Positions 8,062 through 14,054 of a DNA stretch of 14,054 bases are shown piece after piece. The translations under genes and the position numbers were made by a program. This DNA is from Paracoccaceae bacterium. Lineage in GTDB: Bacteria > Pseudomonadota > Alphaproteobacteria > Rhodobacterales > Rhodobacteraceae. The notes beneath the pieces were generated by a model. The model saw only the letters and a program-made list of their open reading frames with translations. It was not told the DNA's origin and searched no databases. Location of the stretch: contig JAKITE010000070.1 in assembly GCA_021648225.1 (NCBI GenBank), positions 1-14,054 of the forward strand, given 5' to 3'. The stretch's first letter is position 1. Each line of letters begins with the position of its first letter.

Positions 8062-9279
8062 CTAGTTGACAGCCGCACGCGCTTCGAGCGCCATATCAAC
8101 CAATGTGGTTGCGATTTTTTTGATTTCTTTGCGTAACGGGTTCTTGGGGGCGGAATCTGCCAATGGCACCCCCTGATCCCCCGAGGCGGTTACAGGTTTG
8201 CCGCCATCGGGCAGTAGAATATTAACCTCGATGCCCAAACTATCGGAAAAACGGCCAATACGGGTTTTGCCGCTCAGATCGGTGAAACCGGGGGCGCGAT
8301 TAAGGATATACTGGATTTTTTCACCCGGCAGGTCCTCGGCGCGGAGCACCCGCAGATACCGCATCACGTTCTGGGCGGATCGCATGTCCAGCTCCAGCAA
8401 GGTAAAATAGGTTTCGGCCATATTCAAAACATTTCCGGTCCAGTCGGTTAATGCTTTGGGCAGGTCAATCACTACAAAATCATATTTCTGTTGCAGTAAT
8501 TCCAGCATTTTTTGCATAAACCTTGCATCAACAATATCAAGCGGCATGATTTCAGGGGGCGAAGACAACACCGCCATGCTGGATTTGAACGAGGTCATGG
8601 ATTGCGAAAGCGTGTCGCCATCCAGCGTGTCGGGCTCGGTCAGCAATTCAAAAACCGCGTCGCGCCGTGGCAGATCAAGCAGCGTAGCAACCGAGCCAAA
8701 CTGGAAATCCAGATCAATCAGCGCGATTTTCAGGTCTTTCTTGCGGGTATGCACGGCCATTTCCCAAGCCAGATTAACCGCAAAGGTTGACCCGCCAACC
8801 CCGCCAGCAGCGCCATATACCGGCAAGATCAGCCCGTTACGGTTTTTCTTTCTGGCAGGGGCGGCAGCGCGACGCATTTGTTTGCTGTGCAATTTTTCAA
8901 AAATATTGCTAAGCGCGTTCGGGGGCAGGGGATAGGGGGCAAAATCATCCGCCCCGAGCTGCAATAAATGGTGCAAGGCTGTCGGGCTGACATCGCGGGC
9001 GACCAATACTACATTCATATCCAGGCGTTTTGCCGCGCGCACATAGGCATCAACCGGATCAAGATCGTCTTCGTCAGCGGCTTCGACGCAAACAATAAGC
9101 ACTTCTTCGCCGGTTAACCCGCCTTTGCCCAATAATTCTCCGGCTTCGGCAAAATTCAGGCTTTCCCAGTTTTCGCCAAATACACCGTGCAAATCCGAAT
9201 CAAGCAGCGAAAAATTGGCTGCATTACGGGCCACGGCATAGGCTTCCATTGTGCGATCTTTAAGTTTTAGTAGTGCCAC
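8062..9279 (-). CDS. cpaE: Pilus localisation protein TadZ/CpaE (MinD/ParA-like)
   Basis: 405 residues. The N-terminal part (about 15-130) looks like an atypical receiver domain, ending in LLQLGADDFAPYPLPPNALS as in CpaE/TadZ proteins. The C-terminal part is a MinD/ParA-type P-loop fold with the loop GAAGGVGGSTFAVNLAWE (156-173), IALIDLDFQFGSVATLLDLP (185-204) and DFVVIDLPKAL (267-277). TadZ-family proteins mark the cell pole and recruit the other Tad parts. Both lysines of the deviant Walker A (K-G-G-x-x-K) are missing here; their places hold Ala158 and Gly163, so ATP hydrolysis is doubtful. I chose the GTG at 9279 because GGGGA stands 6 nt before it; the next in-frame ATG is at 9249. First gene of the operon that ends with tadV. 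Confidence 0.95.
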   Translation of the reverse strand: MALLKLKDRTMEAYAVARNAANFSLLDSDLHGVFGENWESLNFAEAGELLGKGGLTGEEVLIVCVEAADEDDLDPVDAYVRAAKRLDMNVVLVARDVSPTALHHLLQLGADDFAPYPLPPNALSNIFEKLHSKQMRRAAAPARKKNRNGLILPVYGAAGGVGGSTFAVNLAWEMAVHTRKKDLKIALIDLDFQFGSVATLLDLPRRDAVFELLTEPDTLDGDTLSQSMTSFKSSMAVLSSPPEIMPLDIVDARFMQKMLELLQQKYDFVVIDLPKALTDWTGNVLNMAETYFTLLELDMRSAQNVMRYLRVLRAEDLPGEKIQYILNRAPGFTDLSGKTRIGRFSDSLGIEVNILLPDGGKPVTASGDQGVPLADSAPKNPLRKEIKKIATTLVDMALEARAAVN

Positions 9280-9388
9280 GTCATTTCCCCAAATTTTGTA
9301 ACTAGCTGCCGCACTGACAAATACTATCTATCAATACAACAAAAACAACCACTTAACAATTTTTCCAAAATAGTTGGCGAAATTCTGC

Positions 9389-9416
9389 CTTATAATATTA
9401 TCGGCAATTTAACCAA
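9389..9416 (-). promoter_or_regulatory. Candidate promoter of the tadZ operon
   Basis: Read on the minus strand, TTGGTT (9416-9411) and TATAAG (9394-9389) are separated by 16 nt. The -10 box matches the sigma-70 consensus at five of six places; the -35 box matches only at three. Transcription would begin near 9382, leaving a leader of about 100 nt before the GTG of tadZ. The motif is weak on its own. The support comes mainly from its place downstream of the terminator-like hairpin and upstream of the first gene of the operon. Confidence 0.35.
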
Positions 9417-9521
9417 AGCCTAGAAAAGGTATTTACTAAGAATATATACTATTTGCAACGGACCAAAAATAACGATTACTTGCAAGTGCTCAGTTTCGCA
9501 CAATTATTGACCACCGTCACG

Positions 9522-9559
9522 CAAAAAACGAATATGCAAGAAGACATATTCGTTTTTTG
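9522..9559 (-). terminator. Hairpin terminator after the OmpA-like gene
   Basis: The arms CAAAAAACGAATATG (9522-9536) and CATATTCGTTTTTTG (9545-9559) are perfectly complementary over 15 bp, with an 8-nt loop. Three further pairs, one of them G-U, extend the base. On either strand the distal arm carries a run of six T, so it could end transcription in both directions. It lies 37 nt past the stop codon of the OmpA-like gene. The stem is poor in G+C (4 of 15 pairs), so efficiency is uncertain. Confidence 0.6.
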
Positions 9560-9596
9560 TGTTGATTTAGTAAATGGAGGTTTTGGTTGCCTGAAT

Positions 9597-10199
9597 TTAA
9601 GGCGCCCCGCCGGTTTCGACATAAACCCCATAAATGACCGCCGCGCGTTTGCCGTCAAAATCTGCGGCATTCACACCGGGGGCAAAACCGACAACATCGG
9701 TAATGGTCCGCCGGTTCAGGCGTTCGCGGTCCTCGGTGTTGACCAATGGCTGGGTTTCACCCAAAGACGTATACGCCTCAAGCCGGTTCCGCGGAACCCC
9801 CTGTGCCACCAGATAATTCACCGCAGCCCGGGCGCGGCGCAAGCCAAGCCGTTGGTTAAAGCCGTTGCCGCCAACCTTGTCGGTATGTCCGTAAACCCGG
9901 AACTTGACCGAAGGCGTCGCTTTGATCCAGTCAGCTTGCAAACGCAAAACACGTTGGGCTTCGCCATCCAGAACCGTTGAATTAAAGTCAAAGTTGATCA
10001 TTGTCGGCACTTCGGCACGGAACTGTGCTGAAAGGTGCTGAAGATAAGCAATAGACCCGCCCTGACCCGTCTGGATCAGGGTGTTTTGCTCGGTTGCCGC
10101 TGAAAAACTGGCTTGGTTGGTTAATGTGCCAGCTGTTTCCAGGCATCCCGAAAGGGCAAATGCAGCCGAAATAACCACGATTTTATTTAGGTTTTTCAT
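9597..10199 (-). CDS. OmpA-family lipoprotein of the Tad locus
   Basis: 200 residues with a lipoprotein signal ending ALSGC (Cys19), a linker, and an OmpA C-terminal-like domain from about residue 65. The domain shows FDFNSTVLDG, then VYGHTDKVGGNGFNQRLGLR and RARAAVNYLVAQGVPRNRLE, including the HTD and LGxxRA features used to bind the peptide stem of peptidoglycan. It is predicted to be anchored in the outer membrane and to tie the secretin to the cell wall. It occupies the place where CpaD (a secretin-associated lipoprotein) sits in Caulobacter-type loci. A GGAG ribosome site 7 nt before the ATG overlaps the last codons of the secretin gene, with a 4-nt gap between the genes, so the two are probably co-translated. 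After the OmpA core there is an extra tail of about 35 residues. Confidence 0.9.
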   Translation of the reverse strand: MKNLNKIVVISAAFALSGCLETAGTLTNQASFSAATEQNTLIQTGQGGSIAYLQHLSAQFRAEVPTMINFDFNSTVLDGEAQRVLRLQADWIKATPSVKFRVYGHTDKVGGNGFNQRLGLRRARAAVNYLVAQGVPRNRLEAYTSLGETQPLVNTEDRERLNRRTITDVVGFAPGVNAADFDGKRAAVIYGVYVETGGAP

Positions 10200-10203
10200 G
10201 ATC

Positions 10204-11607
10204 TTACTCCATCACATATCCGGCTGAACCATTGGATGATTGGCTGGAAATGTCGCTAAACGCTGCGGCGCCTTCCAGTTGACCATTCAGGAACAACTCT
10301 GCTTCGGTTGGGATGCGGATCCGGTCTGTTGGCAAAGCCAACGCCTCGCCCGATGTGGGCGTTACCAGATGCGGGGTGATGATGATCACCAGCTCGGTTT
10401 GTTCGCGCTGAAATTCGGCGCTGCGGAACAATGCGCCAAGGATCGGCACATCACCCAACCACGGAACCTGCCCGGAAGAATCGGTAAAATCATCCTGAAG
10501 CAAGCCGGCAATGGCAAAGCTTTGGCCATCACGCATTTCAACGGTTGTCTGGGCCCGACGCACCTTAAAGGCCAATAACGGCACGCCGCCAATCGAACCG
10601 CTAACGGTAGGATCAATCGAGCTTACCACTGTTTCCAGCGTCAGGTTGATCAGGTCGCCGTCAATTACTGTCGGGCGGAAATTCAACTGGACCCCATAAG
10701 GTTTGTATTCAATTACAACGCCATCTGCTGACGGGGTTGGCACCGGATATTCACCACCAGCAAGAAAAGATGCTTGCTGGCCGGAAATTGCGACAATATT
10801 TGGCTCTGCAAGTGTGCGCACCATACCTTTGCTTTCCAGAGCCTCCATCAAAACATTAACGGCAATGCCGCCAACGCCAAAGCTGATACCGACTGCACCG
10901 GCTGATTCCGCGCTGGACCCGAATACCAGGTCTCCGCCGCCATCAAAAAAGCCAACGCCTGCACCGCCGGTACCAACGGTAATCCCGTTGGACGGGGCAA
11001 CAAGATTTGACAATGACATCGACGAACCAAGGCTTTTGGCCACTGAACGGTTCATTTCAGCAAAGCGGACCTGCAACATAACCTGTTGCGACCCGCCAAC
11101 CATCATCAGGTTGGTGACCCGACCCGGCGCATAGCGTTCTGCCAGCTCCATCGCGCGGGCAACTTTGCGTGCGCCACTGACGCGACCGCTTAAAACAATG
11201 CCGTCATTGGCTGTGCGAACCTCGATCGGTTCATTCGGGAGGATCTCCCGCAACCGGTCTTTGAATTCGGCTATATCGGGCGAAACCCGGACATCAACAT
11301 TGGCGATCAGCCGACCGTCTTGGTCAAACATCGTCATCGTTGTTGCGCCGGGGGTGACCCCTAAAACATAAATGGTGCGGTCCGATAATGCTCTTACAGC
11401 GGCGATAGCAGGATTGGCCACTGACAATTCAGCAAATGGCCGATCGCTTTCAATAATGATCGCACGATTAACGGAAACACCGATTTGACTGGATACAGAG
11501 CCGCGCATAACGGATAATACCGCATTTTGCGCAATGGCGGATGTTGCCATCGGTGCCATAACGGCGAATCCTAAAAGACCCGCCTTAATTAGGTTTGCAT
11601 ATTGCAT
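10204..11607 (-). CDS. cpaC: Secretin RcpA/CpaC of the Tad pilus
   Basis: 467 residues. A Sec signal peptide ends at about ATSAIA/Q (residue 27). Next come the pilus-type N-terminal domain (about 38-110, VSVNRAIIIESDRPFAELSV) and a BON-like segment (about 112-170, IVLSGRVSGARKVARAMELA). The secretin core runs from about 172 to 415, with GGEYPVPTPS (284-293), YGVQLNFRPTV and the family signature VPWLGDVPILGALFRS (381-396). It forms the multimeric outer-membrane channel through which the Flp fibre passes. A glycine-rich stretch at 207-248 probably belongs to a gate or flexible loop. The C-terminal 50 residues are polar and may serve as a partner-binding tail. The ATG is preceded by GAGAGG and AGGA motifs. 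It is separated from cpaB by 175 bp. Confidence 0.96.
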   Translation of the reverse strand: MQYANLIKAGLLGFAVMAPMATSAIAQNAVLSVMRGSVSSQIGVSVNRAIIIESDRPFAELSVANPAIAAVRALSDRTIYVLGVTPGATTMTMFDQDGRLIANVDVRVSPDIAEFKDRLREILPNEPIEVRTANDGIVLSGRVSGARKVARAMELAERYAPGRVTNLMMVGGSQQVMLQVRFAEMNRSVAKSLGSSMSLSNLVAPSNGITVGTGGAGVGFFDGGGDLVFGSSAESAGAVGISFGVGGIAVNVLMEALESKGMVRTLAEPNIVAISGQQASFLAGGEYPVPTPSADGVVIEYKPYGVQLNFRPTVIDGDLINLTLETVVSSIDPTVSGSIGGVPLLAFKVRRAQTTVEMRDGQSFAIAGLLQDDFTDSSGQVPWLGDVPILGALFRSAEFQREQTELVIIITPHLVTPTSGEALALPTDRIRIPTEAELFLNGQLEGAAAFSDISSQSSNGSAGYVME

Positions 11608-11782
11608 GTGATCCTGCCTCTCAAAATCACTATTAAAAATAGTAACGGGTCATTTAACGCCCGCGATTGGAGGCAGCATGCGTCATGTTGAGATTAATTG
11701 CAAGAATCAATGTGTTACGAGAGAGTCTTGAAGCAAAAACCGGAATCTTTTAGCCAGAAATCGTTAATATTTTGCCGGTGTG

Positions 11783-12622
11783 TTAATCAACGCAGGGGAT
11801 GACAACCTCGACAACATCCGCACCGTTTCGGGTGCGAATTGTGCAAACGCGTTCTTCCTCTACCACTATGATTTCATTGGTAATAATAGCAGATTGATTA
11901 ATCTCTACCCCACCGGTCGCGGCGACATCTTCAGCCCCGCGCAAGGCCAGCGTCAGGTTGCCGGTTGCCTGAGCCTGTACCAATTTTGCAACAACTAGCG
12001 GAGAAACTTGCAAAGTAACGGTTCGGGCCACCACAGTTCTGCCAAAGTCTTCGTCATCGGTTTGGTCAATTGCAATCAAATCGACATCCTCAAGTATAAG
12101 CTTGGTAATGGTTTCGCCAGTAGTATTACCAACCCAGTAAACATCAACACGATCCCCGGGTTGCAAAAACCCCGAAACCCCCGAGGTCACGTTAACGCTG
12201 ATGGCAAAAGCCCGCATGCCCGGTGCCAACCGGGAACTGATACCCGCATCTTCGCCAAATTCGGTGACCTTGGAGGTCAAAACCGGCTCACCCTGTTCCA
12301 TAATCCGCAAAATATAACGCGAAGGCGTGTTTTCAGAACCAAATAGCGCCTCCATGCTGCTAAAGACATTTGGCGGGGTTTGGCCTTTGGGCCATTGGAT
12401 TTCGGTAATGTCTTCGCGTAATAATTCGCTGCCAAACCGAAGATCCGATTTGGCCACAAGCACAGTTTCGGTTTCAACCATACCCAGCCGTGCCGCCTGA
12501 AGCTCTGCTTCAAGCCGTTCAACTTTTGTTTCAGAGGAATTAAACCATTGCATGACCATAACCGCTGCATAACCGGCCATGCCGATTCCGATTAGCAAAA
12601 CAAGCAGAAAAATAATGCGCAT
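11783..12622 (-). CDS. cpaB: Flp pilus assembly protein RcpC/CpaB (SAF domain)
   Basis: 279 residues. A single N-terminal membrane helix (about 3-26) is followed by a short coiled-coil-like stretch (31-45). A SAF-type domain starts near residue 53 (VLVAKSDLRFGSELLREDIT), and an RcpC-type domain follows with RLAPGMRAFAISVNVTSGVS (131-150) and GFLQPGDRVDVYWVG. The C-terminal pair Cys260 and Cys276 flanks RTRNGADVVEVV, a feature typical of this family and a possible disulfide. It is predicted to be periplasmic and anchored in the inner membrane, acting with the secretin. An AGG-containing ribosome site lies about 9 nt before the ATG. It follows the second pilin gene after 107 bp that show no clear terminator. 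Confidence 0.94.
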   Translation of the reverse strand: MRIIFLLVLLIGIGMAGYAAVMVMQWFNSSETKVERLEAELQAARLGMVETETVLVAKSDLRFGSELLREDITEIQWPKGQTPPNVFSSMEALFGSENTPSRYILRIMEQGEPVLTSKVTEFGEDAGISSRLAPGMRAFAISVNVTSGVSGFLQPGDRVDVYWVGNTTGETITKLILEDVDLIAIDQTDDEDFGRTVVARTVTLQVSPLVVAKLVQAQATGNLTLALRGAEDVAATGGVEINQSAIITNEIIVVEEERVCTIRTRNGADVVEVVIPCVD

Positions 12623-12729
12623 AAAACCAGACCTGTATCAAAATTAAGATTCTGGTCACTTGTAAAGGAAATTTGACTAAAGACAATAACAGCCGATGGA
12701 TTTGTCAGAACATCACTTGAAAAGAAAGC

Positions 12730-12921
12730 TTAACTGTTAATCGCCGGCATTCCACCGGTCACAGTAGAGGCAATACCTTCGGCGGTGCTGGTCATCGCGG
12801 GGGAGATAACCGCAAGAACCGCGATCCCCAAGGTGACAATTACTGCGGTTAAGACAACCCAGTCGACGGTTACAGCGGCCCGATCATCAGAGAAAAACCT
12901 TACAAAGGCGTTTTTTTCCAT
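12730..12921 (-). CDS. Flp-type pilin 2 (prepilin)
   Basis: 63 residues: a short charged leader (MEKNAFVRFFSDDRA), then AVTVDWVVLTAVIVTLGIAV, a hydrophobic helix, and a small polar tail. This is the architecture of Flp major pilins. Alignment with the other pilin places the cleavage after Ala15, giving a mature protein of 48 residues. The canonical motif after cleavage has Glu at +5 and Tyr/Phe at +6; here it is Asp20 and Trp21, and the -1 residue is Ala instead of Gly. It resembles pilin 1 strongly through the leader end and helix and diverges after about residue 30, which suggests an old duplication. A GGAG lies about 10 nt before the ATG. Which of the two forms the bulk of the fibre cannot be told from sequence. 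Confidence 0.88.
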   Translation of the reverse strand: MEKNAFVRFFSDDRAAVTVDWVVLTAVIVTLGIAVLAVISPAMTSTAEGIASTVTGGMPAINS

Positions 12922-12946
12922 GGCCTTGGGCTCCGCTTAAATACGT

Positions 12947-12961
12947 GAACCCGACGGGTTC
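12947..12961. repeat. 15-nt palindrome in the leader of pilin gene 2
   Basis: GAACCCGACGGGTTC reads as a perfect odd-length palindrome: seven bases on each side of a single central A. In RNA it would form a six-pair stem with a three-base loop. It ends 26 nt before the ATG of pilin 2, so it could be an operator or a leader structure affecting translation. The sequence does not decide between these. Confidence 0.45.
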
Positions 12962-12971
12962 GGTGGTAAGT

Positions 12972-13004
12972 TTTCAGGGCGAAGATCACGCCCTGAAATT
13001 TTTT
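12972..13004 (+). terminator. Hairpin plus T-run between the pilin genes, oriented against them
   Basis: TTTCAGGGCG (12972-12981) and CGCCCTGAAA (12989-12998) form a perfect 10-bp stem with a 7-nt loop. Six T follow directly on the plus strand. This is a textbook intrinsic terminator for plus-strand transcripts, yet the pilin genes are on the minus strand. In the pilin mRNA the same hairpin has A6 before it and no U-run after it, so it would more likely act as a stabiliser or processing site there. Confidence 0.5.
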
Positions 13005-13031
13005 ATGTCGGAAAATCCGAAACGAAATGCA

Positions 13032-13077
13032 TCACCTAAATTTCAGCCGTCTAGACGGTCAGAAACAAATTAGGTGA
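13032..13077 (-). terminator. Nested stem-loop at the stop codon of pilin gene 1
   Basis: An outer pair TCACCTAA (13032-13039) and TTAGGTGA (13070-13077) encloses the 12-nt palindrome CCGTCTAGACGG (13047-13058). The outer right arm contains the stop codon of pilin 1 (13070-13072). Between the two, TTTC/GAAA pairs are also possible on the pilin strand. No long U-run follows, so this may be a partial terminator or a 3'-end stabiliser that makes the short pilin message more abundant than the genes downstream. Confidence 0.45.
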
Positions 13078-13249
13078 CCAAAGCGCCTCCAACTACGGAA
13101 GCGATATCGCCAGCAGTTGTGGTCAGAGCGTTACGGATAACAACCATGATAGCGATTGCGATGCCAACGATAGCAGCGGTCAGAACAACCCAGTCAACCG
13201 TTACTGCGCCGTCTTCGTCTTTTGCGAATACATTAAGAAGTTTAGTCAT
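13070..13249 (-). CDS. flp: Flp-type pilin 1 (prepilin)
   Basis: 59 residues from the ATG at 13249. An upstream in-frame start at 13282 is rejected because GGAGGG (13262-13257) sits 7 nt before 13249, the strongest ribosome site in the window and fitting for a major pilin. The leader MTKLLNVFAKDEDG is followed by AVTVDWVVLTAAIVGIAIAI and a short tail rich in Ala, Thr and Gly. Cleavage after Gly14 would leave a mature pilin of 45 residues. As in pilin 2, the usual Glu(+5)-Tyr(+6) pair is replaced by Asp19-Trp20. Caulobacter PilA, for comparison, has IEY at the corresponding place. It is the first gene of the pilus cluster and the likely major subunit, judged from position and ribosome site. 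Confidence 0.9.
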   Translation of the reverse strand: MTKLLNVFAKDEDGAVTVDWVVLTAAIVGIAIAIMVVIRNALTTTAGDIASVVGGALVT

Positions 13250-13648
13250 TTTTGTTCCCTCCAAGGATACAAGATATTTCAATTAACGCCATTAAAATTG
13301 GCCACCACTTATTTCCACCCCGGATTTGAGATGTATACCCATTTGCCCGACATCAACAAAAATAACCCCGGGCCATGGCCGAAATATCACAGTTGCGATA
13401 GATAGACGCGTATTGGATGCCCCGAATATCAACGCCAATTGTGGCGAAACAATGTCAGATTAACCATTTAGAAAAATAAGCAAATAAACTCTTAATATCA
13501 ATTGGTTAATTGTATATTTCTGCTGGTATTAAGGTCTTGTTTGCTATAAAATAGCGCAAATAAGAAGGGGTTTTGGCCCGTTTTTGCACTTTGATAGAGG
13601 TTTTATCGCTTTGAAAAGAATCATCTTAAGCGTGGGTCTAAAGATCAA
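13250..13648. other. Divergent intergenic region upstream of pilin gene 1
   Basis: 399 bp without a convincing gene, A+T-rich toward the right. It must hold the promoters for the pilin cluster (minus) and the HAD-domain gene (plus). Several dyads are visible: ATTAACCA (13459-13466) with TGGTTAAT (13503-13510), CAATT-N4-AATTG (13499-13512), CGCCA-N4-TGGCG (13433-13446) and GGCCATGGCC (13370-13379). A weak minus-strand promoter could be TTGTTT (13452-13447), 16 nt, GATATT (13430-13425); the CGCCA dyad would then lie in its spacer. None of these is strong enough to name a regulator. Confidence 0.6.
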
Positions 13649-14054
13649 ATGAACCACTATTCCAGTCAAAAAAACCCGCTGGTTGTTGATGCTGACGGCA
13701 CATTATTGGCCACGGATATGCTGTTTGAATGCTTTTGGGCTGCGCTTGGTAAAAACCCGATTGCCTGCCTTAAGGCCGGTTTTTCCAATCTGAACAGCAT
13801 CGCCAGGCTGAAACAGGAAATGGCAAAAATTGCGGGGCTTGATGTCACATCCCTGCCGGTCCGCCCCGAGGTTCTGGCCCTGTGCAAAGCCGCAAAATCC
13901 GAAAGCCGAACCGTGATCATCGCGTCGGGCTCGGACCGGTCTTTGGTGGCTGCATTGTCAAAATCGGTGGGTTTTGGCGATGATTATCTGGCCTCGGACG
14001 GGCAAACAAACCTGACATCAACCCGCAAATCAGATGCGTTGGTGGCACGGTTTG
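13649..14054 (+). CDS. HAD-domain start of a probable HAD-UbiA prenyltransferase fusion (runs off right edge)
   Basis: The frame is open from the ATG at 13649 to the edge, giving 135 residues. HAD motif I is NPLVVDADGTLLATDMLFEC (Asp14 and Asp16), and motif II is in VIIASGSDRSLV (Ser93). Then come the stretches GFGDDYLASDGQTNL and a lysine-containing STRKSDALVARF. This pattern, with the helical cap carrying LKQEMAKIAGLDVTSLPVRP, matches the N-terminal HAD domain fused to UbiA-type membrane prenyltransferases that I know from alphaproteobacteria. The UbiA part would lie beyond the window, so the fusion is an inference. The family usually has DLDGT; here it is DADGT. The ribosome site is weak. 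An in-frame TAG at 13595-13597 bounds the start. No link with the pilus is evident. Confidence 0.75.
   Translation, partial: MNHYSSQKNPLVVDADGTLLATDMLFECFWAALGKNPIACLKAGFSNLNSIARLKQEMAKIAGLDVTSLPVRPEVLALCKAAKSESRTVIIASGSDRSLVAALSKSVGFGDDYLASDGQTNLTSTRKSDALVARF

Larger units (their letters stand above)
9280..9596. other. Intergenic region between the two pilus operons
   Basis: This 317-bp A+T-rich stretch has no convincing gene. It holds a strong hairpin near the ompA-like end, a candidate promoter for tadZ, and a 10-nt palindrome ATAATATTAT (9392-9401) that overlaps the candidate -10 box. The open frames crossing it run antisense into the OmpA-like gene and show no family resemblance. Its position suggests that the secretin genes and the motor genes form separate transcription units. 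Confidence 0.7.

Noticed and set aside
8456..8935. Plus-strand open frame of 159 codons inside tadZ
   Set aside because: It lies wholly antisense to the conserved ParA-like domain and has the Ser/Arg-rich look of a shadow frame.
9453..9980. Plus-strand open frame of 175 codons
   Set aside because: It runs antisense through the OmpA-like gene, starts at TTG without a ribosome site and has no family resemblance.
11629..11643. Short inverted repeat ACTATT-AAA-AATAGT upstream of the secretin gene
   Set aside because: A six-pair A+T-rich stem without a T-run is too weak to name as terminator or operator.
12656..12719. Direct repeat TCACTTG at 12656-12662 and 12713-12719
   Set aside because: Seven bases repeated once in an A+T-rich gap is within chance expectation, and no third copy was seen.
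13283..13295. TTAA-N5-TTAA as a CtrA box just upstream of pilin 1
   Set aside because: The CtrA box is TTAA-N7-TTAA; five bases of spacing puts the halves on the wrong face, and such A+T-rich matches are expected by chance.
13569..13590. Possible sigma-54 promoter TTGGCCCGTTTTTGCA
   Set aside because: The GG and GC pairs are separated by 9 nt, while the sigma-54 promoter requires 10, and the -24 box is CCC where CAC is expected.

Overview
The window carries a nearly complete Flp/Tad (tight adherence) type IVc pilus locus from an alphaproteobacterium. It is probably a member of the Rhodobacterales with a moderate G+C content (about 50 % by eye). This placement rests on the alphaproteobacterial gene order (flp, cpaB, cpaC, an OmpA-type lipoprotein, cpaE, cpaF, tadB, tadC, two TPR lipoproteins, prepilin peptidase) and on the style of the proteins. 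It was not tested by any search.

Layout, left edge to right edge. (1) 1-949, minus strand: the 5' part of an AAA-type ATPase that runs off the left edge. (2) 950-1098: a short divergent intergenic region. (3) About 1099-2706, plus strand: a polytopic membrane protein with a GT-C glycosyltransferase-like first loop. It has no ordinary start codon in a sensible place. (4) 2693-9279, minus strand: an operon transcribed right to left, tadZ/cpaE, tadA/cpaF, tadB, tadC, two TPR lipoproteins, tadV/cpaA. Its genes lie 0-24 nt apart, and its last gene overlaps the convergent membrane-protein gene by 14 bp. (5) 9280-9596: a non-coding gap with a 15-bp perfect hairpin (likely terminator) and a candidate promoter for tadZ. 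(6) 9597-12622, minus strand: the outer-membrane and periplasmic part, rcpC/cpaB, secretin rcpA/cpaC, OmpA-like lipoprotein. (7) 12730-13249, minus strand: two small Flp pilin genes separated by 149 bp rich in dyad symmetry. (8) 13250-13648: a non-coding divergent region. (9) 13649 to the right edge, plus strand: the HAD-domain start of a probable HAD-UbiA prenyltransferase fusion, unrelated to the pilus.

How the parts fit. The two prepilins would be cut by the A24 peptidase TadV and polymerised by the TadB/TadC platform, powered by the hexameric ATPase TadA. TadZ, a MinD/ParA-like protein, would place the machine at a pole. The fibre would leave through the RcpA secretin, helped by RcpC, the OmpA-like peptidoglycan-binding lipoprotein and the TPR lipoproteins. 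The minor pseudopilins TadE/TadF and TadG are not in the window and would have to be encoded elsewhere.

Points that most deserve a second look: the altered cleavage motif shared by both pilins (Asp-Trp in place of Glu-Tyr), the TadZ nucleotide loop lacking both signature lysines, the cluster of four dyads between the pilin genes, the start-codon problem of the GT-C-like protein, and the association of an AAA ATPase and a GT-C-like protein with the pilus locus. I found no CRISPR array, tRNA, rRNA, insertion sequence or clear sign of a mobile element.
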